Shown: positions 17,008 through 24,529 of the stretch, one piece after another | How positions within the stretch are numbered: the first letter of the stretch is position 1 | Layout: every line of letters begins with the position of its first letter | Assembly: GCA_963973795.1 (NCBI GenBank) | Contig: CAXBAF010000025.1 | Span: 1-56,449, forward strand | Direction: 5' to 3' | DNA: 56,449 nucleotides | DNA from: UBA1926 sp002337215 | Lineage (GTDB): Bacteria; Planctomycetota; Phycisphaerae; Phycisphaerales; UBA1924 | Made by a program: the position numbers and the translations under genes | The notes under the pieces: model-generated | Database searches by the model: none | Told to the model about the DNA's origin: nothing | Seen by the model: only the letters and a program-made list of their open reading frames with translations

Positions 17008-18570
17008 TCAGGGGCAACCGTCCGAGAACGAGCCCACGAACCCCGAGATGTCCGCCAGGTCGAACACGCCGTCGTTGTTGAGATCCGCGGGCGGCTGCTG
17101 CGTCGTGAACGCGCCGACGAAGACGGAGATATCCGCGAGATCAAGCGTCCCGAACGGCTCGGAGAGGTCCGCCGGGTTGCACGCCGAGGGCCCGAACGTC
17201 GCGTCGATCAGATAGGCCGCGCCCGACGAGTTGCCCTGGTCGTCCGCGCCGGGCGCGCCGACGATCGCGCGCCCGCCGTCGAGCGCGACCGACCAGCCGA
17301 AGACGTCGTTGCTGGTCACCACGCTCGGGAGCACCTTTTCGACGAGCGAGGGGGACGCGGGATCCGCGAAGTCGTAGATGTACGCCGACCCGACGCCCGG
17401 CCCGCCCTCGTCATCCGTCCGCGCCGTGATCACGCCGACGACGCCGTCGCCCGTGCGCTCGAGCGCGACCCCCCATCCGAAGTCGTCGGTCGCGCCGCCG
17501 TCCGGCGCCAGCATCTTGCCGTGCAGCACGGGCGACGCGGGATCGGCGAGTCCGAACACGTACGCCGCCCCCGAGTCGAGCCCGAGATCGTCATCGAAGA
17601 TCGAGCCCACCACCGCGAGCGCGGGCGACAAGCCCTCCGCGTCGAGGATCGCGACGTCCCAGCCCATGTAGTCGAGTTCGCCCCCATCGGGGGCGACGAG
17701 CTTGGCGACCTGCACCGGGTTCGCCGGGTCGGTGATGTCGAACACGTACGCCGCCCCGGCTCTGTTCGCAACCTCGCTCTCCCACCGCGCGCCGACGATC
17801 GCGAGCGAGCCGTCCAGATCGACCGAGTAGCCGAACTGGTCGAGCCCCTCCCCGTCGTCGGCGAGCAGCTTGCCGAGCTGCGTCCCCGTCGCGACATCGA
17901 AGAGATACGCCGCGCCCGAGAGCGGGCCGTTGTCGTCGTCGCCGCTCGCGCCGACGAGCATCAGCCCGCCGTCGATCGCGATCGCGTCGCCGAACGCGTC
18001 GTCGAACTCAAAGCCATCGGGTCGCACCGACCAGAGCAGCGTCGGCGACGCGGGATCAGAAAGCTCGAACCCCCGGACCAACGGCCGATAGCAGGCGCAC
18101 GGCGCGATCTCCGCCGTGCCGACAACCGCGACACGCGCCGCGCCGGCACCGGGCTTCACCGCCGACAGATCCATAGGCCCGCTGATCGCCCCCCCATAGA
18201 ACCACGCGTCGATCGGAGCGCCGCCCTCGGGACGCACCGGCTGGGGCAGCAGCGCGAGCTGGTCTCCGGTCTCGGCATAAACGATGAACGCGCCTCCCGG
18301 CGTCGGCGTCGTGAAGATCCCCTCGCCGATGACCAGCGCCAGCGGGCCGTTGAGATCGACCGCGCTCCCGAACTGCAACGCGTCATAGCCGACCTCGGGC
18401 AACGCGCGCCACAACTCATCGCCCGGCGCACCGAGTGTGTCGGGGCACAATCCGATCCCCATCACGGAGCCGACAACCACCCGGTTTATCCGGCAGCCAC
18501 ACCGGGACGCACCAGACTTGCTTCTCTCTCGAGACCCGCTCTGCTCTCGCCCGCTCTGCTCACGCATCAT
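17008..18570 (-). CDS. Secreted FG-GAP-like propeller protein with GC-type dockerin tag
   Basis: A 520-residue protein. The N-terminus is long and polar, with a duplicated REQSG motif, before a hydrophobic stretch (RVVVGSVMGIGLC). The body has about seven repeats of the type DxFGxxVALDGxxxxVGAxxDD...GAAYxFD, typical of FG-GAP/integrin-like beta-propellers. The C-terminus carries the tag (TLDLADISVF, VFDLADISGF) and ends SDGCP. The ATG at 18570 has GGAG before it and is preferred to a GTG 24 codons upstream. A 15-bp sequence is duplicated in its 5' coding end (18535-18564). Confidence 0.8.
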   Translation of the reverse strand: MMREQSGREQSGSRERSKSGASRCGCRINRVVVGSVMGIGLCPDTLGAPGDELWRALPEVGYDALQFGSAVDLNGPLALVIGEGIFTTPTPGGAFIVYAETGDQLALLPQPVRPEGGAPIDAWFYGGAISGPMDLSAVKPGAGAARVAVVGTAEIAPCACYRPLVRGFELSDPASPTLLWSVRPDGFEFDDAFGDAIAIDGGLMLVGASGDDDNGPLSGAAYLFDVATGTQLGKLLADDGEGLDQFGYSVDLDGSLAIVGARWESEVANRAGAAYVFDITDPANPVQVAKLVAPDGGELDYMGWDVAILDAEGLSPALAVVGSIFDDDLGLDSGAAYVFGLADPASPVLHGKMLAPDGGATDDFGWGVALERTGDGVVGVITARTDDEGGPGVGSAYIYDFADPASPSLVEKVLPSVVTSNDVFGWSVALDGGRAIVGAPGADDQGNSSGAAYLIDATFGPSACNPADLSEPFGTLDLADISVFVGAFTTQQPPADLNNDGVFDLADISGFVGSFSDGCP

Positions 18571-18587
18571 GTTTCTCCGATCGAATA

Positions 18588-18648
18588 GCCCGCGCGATGG
18601 GCGCGCAATGCCCGCTCCATGGGCGCAGACAGCCCGCGCCACGGGCGC
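18588..18648. repeat. Three phased 17-bp palindromic repeats (22-bp period)
   Basis: GCCCGCGCGATGGGCGC (18588-18604), GCCCGCTCCATGGGCGC (18610-18626) and GCCCGCGCCACGGGCGC (18632-18648) begin exactly 22 bases apart, two turns of DNA. Each is a GCCCGC...GGGC dyad. They lie 18 bases upstream of the start of the propeller gene, and 198 bases from the divergent gene at 18846. They look like an operator array, or stacked RNA hairpins. Confidence 0.6.
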
Positions 18649-18845
18649 ACACAGAAGGAGTCGGTTCGCCGGCCCATCACCTCTCCAGGCGACACCCCGC
18701 CCCAGCGCGCCCGATGAGAATCAGGAAAATCTGATCAATCGACCGCCCGCCGCCCTGGTCCGTCCAGAACTCCGCGCGGCCCCGCACGCAGAACACAATC
18801 CCGGAAACCGGAACCCCCCGACGCCCCCGCAAGTAGACTCGGGTC

Positions 18846-20444
18846 ATGGGCTATATGTGGATGACGATCATTCCCTTCATCATCGTCTTCGCGCTGCCGG
18901 GCGTCCTGCTCATCAGCGTGGTCGTCCGGGGCCTCACGCTCCCGCGGGGCCTGCGCCGGGGCCGCGTCGCCGTGTGCGGCCGGTGCTCGCAGGAAGTCGC
19001 CGACATCACCGAATCGTCGCCCCTCCCCCTCCGCTGCCCCGAATGCGGCACGAAGTACGCCTACGCGGGCCTGCTCAGCCTGGGGCTCGCCAAGCGCAAC
19101 CGCCCGGGCATGGCGTCCGTCATCGTTTCCTGGTCGCTCCTCGCCGCCGCCGCCGGGATCACCGCGACCGCGATCGTCAGCTCGTTCTCGGCGAACAACT
19201 ACACCACGCGCCAGCGGTTCAGCCACACGATCGAGAGCGTGCGCACGGACGGCACCGTCGCGACGAACACCGACGGCTACGAGGTCCGGTTCGACGGCGA
19301 GCTCGAGTTCGCGTTCGGCTCCCCCGTCCGCTCGGGATCGCTCACCCTCACCGTCTTCCCCGACAACGGGCCCTCCGCGTCCATCGATATCGACCCCGCC
19401 ACAGGCTCGTGGTCCATCCCCACCACAGGCGACACGGGCGTCGCATTCGACCGCAACGCGGCGTTCAAAGCGCTCGAAGCCGCGGGGATCAACACCGGCC
19501 CCGCATACGTCGGCTTCGAGGCCGGCGAACTCACCGACGCTGTGCAACTCGTGCGCACGCGTCCGGACACCGCGGTCTATTCCGTGCTCGGCAATTACGG
19601 CAACTCGTTCCCACAGCAGACCGCGACGACAACGCTCTCCACCGACTGGAGCCCGCGCAGCCTCGCGGTCACCGGACAGAACGGCGACTCAGCCAGTGGG
19701 CTCCGCTTCGGTTTCGAGTCCGACATGCTCGACGCGAACTACGCGGGATCCTCCAGCACAGAGGCGTACAACGGGAGCGTCGAGTTCGAGTTCGCTGGCG
19801 CACAGGCCTCCGCCCAGGGCGGGTCGAACTCGCCCCGGGTCACCGCCGTCACCATCAACATCCGCCCGCCCGAAGGATGGCCCGTCTCGGCCCGCTACGA
19901 CCTGACAACCAAGACCGGCACGCTCACGCAGGGTGAGTCCTCAGAGGAGTATCTGCCCGCCGACGACAAAGAAGCGATCCGGAAGATCGCCGAGCTGACA
20001 GGCCTCGCCGACGGCGCGGGGTCGTACGACCCGGGGCTCAGAGACATCCTCGATCTGGTCGAGGATGTCCGCCGAACGCCGGACAAGTACGACCTCAAGC
20101 CCGCGGGGAACACCGGCGGCGGGCACGCCCACAACCAGAACTGGTCGCCCGGGCACGCGACCGCGAACGGCGCCGGCGACGGCGAGCCCGACGGCGGCTT
20201 CGTCGAAACCCGACCCGCCACACAGAACTGGATGAGCACCGGTGGCGGTTTCCAGAACGCCTTCCCGGTCGGCGTCATGATCGCCATCGGCGTCTGCCTG
20301 CTCGTCTACGCCGTGGGCATCGCGCTCATCGTCGTCCGCCGGTTCCGGATCTACCCCACGGAACTCGTCGGCCCGCAGGGCCCGCCCAACCCCGACGCCG
20401 TCGGGCCGGGTTTGCCGGGCAACACGCCCCGGAAGACCAACTGA
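18846..20444 (+). CDS. Membrane protein with zinc-ribbon-like motif, function unknown
   Basis: A 532-residue protein. Transmembrane helix 1 is at about 5-28. A CGRC...CPEC motif (about 44-75) suggests a cytoplasmic zinc ribbon. Helix 2 is at about 90-115, then a ~340-residue exported Ser/Thr/Gly-rich region with a His/Asn/Gly-rich end, and helix 3 at about 475-500 before a short basic/Pro-rich tail. I do not recognise the family. No Shine-Dalgarno sequence is obvious. It stands alone between a divergent dockerin gene and a convergent sulfotransferase. Confidence 0.72.
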   Translation: MGYMWMTIIPFIIVFALPGVLLISVVVRGLTLPRGLRRGRVAVCGRCSQEVADITESSPLPLRCPECGTKYAYAGLLSLGLAKRNRPGMASVIVSWSLLAAAAGITATAIVSSFSANNYTTRQRFSHTIESVRTDGTVATNTDGYEVRFDGELEFAFGSPVRSGSLTLTVFPDNGPSASIDIDPATGSWSIPTTGDTGVAFDRNAAFKALEAAGINTGPAYVGFEAGELTDAVQLVRTRPDTAVYSVLGNYGNSFPQQTATTTLSTDWSPRSLAVTGQNGDSASGLRFGFESDMLDANYAGSSSTEAYNGSVEFEFAGAQASAQGGSNSPRVTAVTINIRPPEGWPVSARYDLTTKTGTLTQGESSEEYLPADDKEAIRKIAELTGLADGAGSYDPGLRDILDLVEDVRRTPDKYDLKPAGNTGGGHAHNQNWSPGHATANGAGDGEPDGGFVETRPATQNWMSTGGGFQNAFPVGVMIAIGVCLLVYAVGIALIVVRRFRIYPTELVGPQGPPNPDAVGPGLPGNTPRKTN

Positions 20445-20486
20445 GCGACCGCCCGGCCGCCGCCTTTCCTCAGCCCGCGGTAGATC

Positions 20487-21347
20487 TCAGCCCCCCGCCG
20501 AAAGGTGCGCTGTCTCCGAATCAAAGAACGCGAGATCCTCACCGACGAAGACCTCCTCGGGCTTCGGGGGCCGATCGCCCGCGGCGTGCTGGTTGGTGCT
20601 CTCCAGGTTCCCGGTCAGCCGGCTCATGTAACTCTGCAGCCGAGTCGTGTTGGAGCGCGGCAGCGGCGGGTCCTGAATCTCGGGCGTCTCCCCGAGAAAC
20701 GCGCCGAGCTCGGCGAGCAGCGCCGGCGCATCGCGCACGATCCGGTCGAACTCGACCATCAGCACGCCGGGCGTCTCGCGCCACGCGCGCACGTGGTCCG
20801 CCCACACCCGAGCGCGTGATCGGCCCTGCTCGTCGGTCTGGCGGATGAACTCGCCGAACGGCACCCGCGCGACCGGGTCGAACACCCGGCGCCACGTCCA
20901 CATGGAACACAGCACCTTCTTCCCGTCGCGGTGCACATAGATCGTCTTGGACCGATCCACCACGCCCCGCACGAACGCCCCGTGCTCGGGTGCGACGTCG
21001 GCGAAGCCGGGCTCGGCGTGCGTCTTGAGCAGCGGACGCGTCGATTTGCTGAGGATCCGCAACGCCTCGCGCTGCGAGCAGGGCAGCGTCGTCGTCGGCT
21101 CGAACCGGTCGAGGTTCAGGTACGAGAAGTGGGGGTTCTCCAGCGGCAGCATCCGGGGCCGGCACGCCGGGAAATTTCGGCGGAGCAGGTCGAGCGTCAG
21201 GTGCGTCCCCGATCGGCGGTGGCTCGCGACGAGGACCGGCACGCCGACCCCGTCGAGCGTCTCGGCGGGCCGCTCGAGCAGCGCCGACTCGGCGCGCACC
21301 GCCACGTCCCCGATCGTGCGCGCCATGCTGTGAAAGAGACGAGGCAT
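20487..21347 (-). CDS. PAPS-dependent sulfotransferase
   Basis: A 286-residue protein with the sulfotransferase signatures: a 5'-phosphosulfate binding loop SHRRSGTHLTLDLL near the N-terminus, and a 3'-phosphate region YVHRDGKKVLCSMWTWRRVF in the middle. It should move sulfate from PAPS to a hydroxyl or amine of an unknown acceptor and release PAP. The ATG at 21347 is used; a GTG seven codons upstream is possible. A PAP phosphatase gene lies about 2 kb away, which fits product removal. Confidence 0.78.
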   Translation of the reverse strand: MPRLFHSMARTIGDVAVRAESALLERPAETLDGVGVPVLVASHRRSGTHLTLDLLRRNFPACRPRMLPLENPHFSYLNLDRFEPTTTLPCSQREALRILSKSTRPLLKTHAEPGFADVAPEHGAFVRGVVDRSKTIYVHRDGKKVLCSMWTWRRVFDPVARVPFGEFIRQTDEQGRSRARVWADHVRAWRETPGVLMVEFDRIVRDAPALLAELGAFLGETPEIQDPPLPRSNTTRLQSYMSRLTGNLESTNQHAAGDRPPKPEEVFVGEDLAFFDSETAHLSAGG

Positions 21348-21394
21348 ACGACGAGCGTACCCCCGCACCGGCTCCGTCGCCGGCCCGACTGCGC

Positions 21395-22219
21395 TCAGTA
21401 GTCCACCCCGCGCACGCCGTCGGGCGTGTTGTTCAGACGCTCGTCGGACCCCTCGCCGAGAACGTTCCCCACGCCGGGCGTCGCGTCGAGCGGGTTCTTC
21501 GAATCCGCGTGCCCGTCGGGGAACGCCATCGGCGTCGCCGCGTCCCAGTGGCCCTCACGGACCGCCGGCTCTTTGGGCAGGAACGCGAGGTGCGTGTCCC
21601 ACAGCATCGCCTTGCTCGAGGTGAACGCGACCTCGTGCGTGCGCACGGCGCGGATCATCGCGTCGATCTCCTCGCTGCTCCCTTTCGGTCCGCCCTCGGC
21701 CCAGAGCCCGGGGTCCGCGAGGAACGAGTGGCTCAGCCGCCACGAGACCATCGTGTGGGGCTCCTGCCCGCTCGAGCCCCCGAAGTCGAAGTCGTCCGCG
21801 TCGGGCAGCTCGGTCTCCATCCCGGGGCTGACCCACGTCGGGTAACCCTCCTCCCAGGGGATGATGTCCGAGACAAGGCTCGGCCAGGCCCACCCGACCA
21901 TGAACAGGTCGTTGGTCGCGATCAGCGTCCCCGCGGGGTACCACTCGACCGTGATGAAACGCATGCCGCCCCCGCCCATCCCGCCGATCGGGTCTTCGCC
22001 CGGCTGGATGAACGGGTACGCGTCGTCGTTCGCGTCGGCGTACATCTGGATCGCCGCGGCGTTGGTCTTCGCGTTCGCGAGACCCTGCGTGCGATAGGCC
22101 GCGACGCGGGCCTTGCCGAGGGCCGGGAGCAGGATCCCGATGAGCAACGCGATGATCGCGATGACGACGAGCAGTTCGATGAGCGTGAACGCGCGGTGTG
22201 TGTGGTGAATTGTGCGCAT
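21395..22219 (-). CDS. Type IV pilin-like protein
   Basis: A 274-residue prepilin-like protein. A short basic leader is followed by the prepilin cleavage and methylation site and helix (AFTLIELLVVIAIIALLIGI). The soluble part is the variable type seen in planctomycete DUF1559-like and pseudopilin families, with a C-terminal FPDGHADSK element. GGAGGGACACGATT precedes the ATG. It starts 29 bases after the upstream gene's stop, so the two form an operon. It is probably a pseudopilin of a type II secretion or competence machine. Confidence 0.88.
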   Translation of the reverse strand: MRTIHHTHRAFTLIELLVVIAIIALLIGILLPALGKARVAAYRTQGLANAKTNAAAIQMYADANDDAYPFIQPGEDPIGGMGGGGMRFITVEWYPAGTLIATNDLFMVGWAWPSLVSDIIPWEEGYPTWVSPGMETELPDADDFDFGGSSGQEPHTMVSWRLSHSFLADPGLWAEGGPKGSSEEIDAMIRAVRTHEVAFTSSKAMLWDTHLAFLPKEPAVREGHWDAATPMAFPDGHADSKNPLDATPGVGNVLGEGSDERLNNTPDGVRGVDY

Positions 22220-22248
22220 AATCGTGTCCCTCCGGGCGGGTGTTACAG

Positions 22249-23250
22249 TCAATCCTCAATGGCGCCGCGGCGGCTGCGCATCATCGTCTCGAGTTTCGTC
22301 GCGGCCGACTCCGACGCGAGCGCAACCCGCATCGCGACGGGCGTCCACGACCTCGCCTGCTCGTCGTACACGAAGTAGATCGAAGGCCCGAGGTCGGCCT
22401 TGCTGCCCTTGGTCTTGGCGAATTGTGCCGGGGCCCAGACCTCGGTCGTGCGCGCGCCGTTGATCGCGGCATCACGCGCACCGGGGAATACCGCGTCGAG
22501 CGGGATGTTCACCTCGCGGATGGTCGTGGTCTCGCCGGTCGCGTCGTCGCGCATCTCCATGACGCCCACCATCATCGGGATCGCGGTCGCGCCCTCCGGG
22601 AGGTTGGGGATGTTGGGCGCGCCCATCGGCATCGCGCCAGGCTGGCTCGGGTCGATCGACCGGATCTGGGCCGCGCCGACCGCGACGCGTGCGCCCTCGA
22701 AGTAGCCGGTCAGCCGGTCGTAGAGCGCCATCCCGCCCTGCGGGTCCGGCGCGCCGAGGTCGCGGAGCGCGCGCTCGAAGGCGTCCCGGTCGGCGTTGAG
22801 CAGGGGCCGCATGAATGCTTTGAACGAATCGACCAGCCCGCGACGCGCGGAGATGCCGAGGGTGCCCAGCGATTCGTCGGACTCGGCCCGCAGCGCAAAG
22901 TCGACGGCGCCGTCGTCGAAGGACCGCGCCGCGCTGTCGGCGTCAGGAAACTCGAAGTCCTGCCTGTACGCCGCCGCCCGGTCTTGGGACGCCTGCATCC
23001 AGGCTGGGGGTGGCCCGTCGAGTTCGACGCGCCGCTCGCCCGGCCCCGACTCGCTCCTCCCGTCGGATCCCGGGCCCCCTGACAGGTCGCCCCCAACGCC
23101 GCCGGGCATTGTCCCGCTGTCGCGTGAGGCGTCCGCTGCGGACCGGACCGTGCGCCCACCCCCGAACGCCGAGTAGCCCAGATACCCCGCGACGCCGAGC
23201 GCAACGACCGCCGCCAGCCCCGCGAGGGCTGTCTTCGTTCTTGGATTCAT
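22249..23250 (-). CDS. Single-pass membrane protein in the pilin operon, function unknown
   Basis: A 333-residue protein. An N-terminal transmembrane anchor (about 7-29) is followed by a Gly/Ser/Pro-rich linker and a soluble region outside the cytoplasm. No domain was recognised; the mid part has alternating hydrophobic/charged character and contains GTLGISARRGLVDSFKAFMR. GGAGACGGAAC precedes the ATG. It is cotranscribed with the downstream pilin-like gene. Confidence 0.68.
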   Translation of the reverse strand: MNPRTKTALAGLAAVVALGVAGYLGYSAFGGGRTVRSAADASRDSGTMPGGVGGDLSGGPGSDGRSESGPGERRVELDGPPPAWMQASQDRAAAYRQDFEFPDADSAARSFDDGAVDFALRAESDESLGTLGISARRGLVDSFKAFMRPLLNADRDAFERALRDLGAPDPQGGMALYDRLTGYFEGARVAVGAAQIRSIDPSQPGAMPMGAPNIPNLPEGATAIPMMVGVMEMRDDATGETTTIREVNIPLDAVFPGARDAAINGARTTEVWAPAQFAKTKGSKADLGPSIYFVYDEQARSWTPVAMRVALASESAATKLETMMRSRRGAIED

Positions 23251-23418
23251 GTTCCGTCTCCGAAGACCCGTCTGATTGCACGGGCTGTTGTCCGGTCCAT
23301 TGGGATGCCCGGCGGGCTATCGTCCGTCGGAGAGTGTGGTTTTTTTCGATGATCGGTGCAACCCGGCGGCCCCGCGCGGGATCACAGACCCGGCGACACA
23401 GAAGGACAAGGGAACACG

Positions 23419-24441
23419 ATGGCGGATCACGCAACGATGATGGAGGCCGCCCGGCAGGCGGTCATCAGCGCCTCGGGCGTCTGCCGGCAGGTGCAGTCGG
23501 CCCTGGACGAGGTCCGATCGATCACCAAGGACGACCGCAGCCCGGTGACGGTCGCCGACTTCGCGAGCCAGGCGATCGTGGCGCTCGAGCTCCGCGATCG
23601 GCTGGGCGATATCCGGCTGGTCGCCGAGGAGGCGAGCGCCTTCCTCCGCGAGGACGGGCACGCGGCCCACCTCGAGGCGACGCTCGCCGCGGTGCAGGAG
23701 GTCCGCCCCGGCATCACCGCCGACGAGATGCTCGCCGCGATCGACATCGGCGCGGGCGACACGGACCACAGCGAATTCTGGACGCTCGACCCGATCGACG
23801 GGACCAAGGGCTTCCTGCGCAACCAGCAGTACGCGGTCGCGCTCGCGTTCGTCGAGGACGGCACGCCCAGCGTGGGGGTCATGGGCTGTCCGAACCTCCC
23901 GCGCGACATGAGCGAGCCGCTCGACGTCCCCGATCCCGCGGGGTGCCTCTACATGGCGTTGCGGAACGAGGGCGTCTACGAGGCGTCTGCCAGCGATCCG
24001 TCGGACGACCCGATCCGCCTGACCCGCCTCGACCACGCGGAGGGCGAAGAGATCGCGGTGTGCGCATCGGTCGAGAAGGCGCACACGGACCTGGGCAAGG
24101 TGGGCGAGATCCTCGAGATCCTGCGGACCAAGCACGGCGAGGAGGTGGGCGAGCCCGTCCGCCTCGACAGCCAGTGCAAGTACGCGGTCGTCGCGCGGGG
24201 GCAGGCCGACGCGTACCTGCGCCTGCCGACGCGGAAGGGCTACGTCGAGCGGATCTGGGACCACGCCGCGGGCGCGCTGATCGCCAGCGAGAGCGGCGCC
24301 GCGGTGACCGACATCTTCGGGCGCGATCTCGATTTCTCGCACGGGCGCGGCCTTGAGGTCAACAAGGGCATCGTCGCGGCGCCGCCCCGCCTGCACGGCC
24401 TGCTGATCGGCGCGATCGCGTCGCTCGGCTTCGAGAAGTAA
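23419..24441 (+). CDS. 3'(2'),5'-bisphosphate nucleotidase (PAP phosphatase, CysQ/HAL2 type)
   Basis: A 340-residue enzyme of the inositol-phosphatase fold. Motifs: a metal-binding glutamate pair in VAEEASAF, WTLDPIDGTKGFLR (the DPIDGT metal site), and WDHAAGALIASESGA near the C-terminus. It hydrolyses PAP to AMP, removing a product that inhibits sulfotransferases. Start MADHATM is chosen for the AAGGACAAGGGAA before it. A strong terminator follows. Size and motif order fit HAL2-like enzymes better than inositol monophosphatases. Confidence 0.9.
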   Translation: MADHATMMEAARQAVISASGVCRQVQSALDEVRSITKDDRSPVTVADFASQAIVALELRDRLGDIRLVAEEASAFLREDGHAAHLEATLAAVQEVRPGITADEMLAAIDIGAGDTDHSEFWTLDPIDGTKGFLRNQQYAVALAFVEDGTPSVGVMGCPNLPRDMSEPLDVPDPAGCLYMALRNEGVYEASASDPSDDPIRLTRLDHAEGEEIAVCASVEKAHTDLGKVGEILEILRTKHGEEVGEPVRLDSQCKYAVVARGQADAYLRLPTRKGYVERIWDHAAGALIASESGAAVTDIFGRDLDFSHGRGLEVNKGIVAAPPRLHGLLIGAIASLGFEK

Positions 24442-24465
24442 TCCGCCCCCGGATGGGCGCACGAG

Positions 24466-24498
24466 AAAGGCCGACCGGTGTCGCACCGGTCGGCCTTT
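24466..24498 (+). terminator. Strong intrinsic terminator
   Basis: A perfect 15-bp stem (24466-24480 with 24484-24498, AAAGGCCGACCGGTG on the left) closes a TCG loop. The A and T runs at the stem ends make it work in both directions. It lies between the convergent phosphatase and peroxidase genes. Confidence 0.92.
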
Positions 24499-24529
24499 GT
24501 TGATTCGGGCTCGCTCGCGCGCCGTCGGC

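Noticed and set aside
18570..18642. Longer N-terminus for the propeller gene from a GTG at 18642
   Set aside because: It would read through the phased repeats and lacks a ribosome-binding site, whereas GGAG precedes the ATG at 18570.
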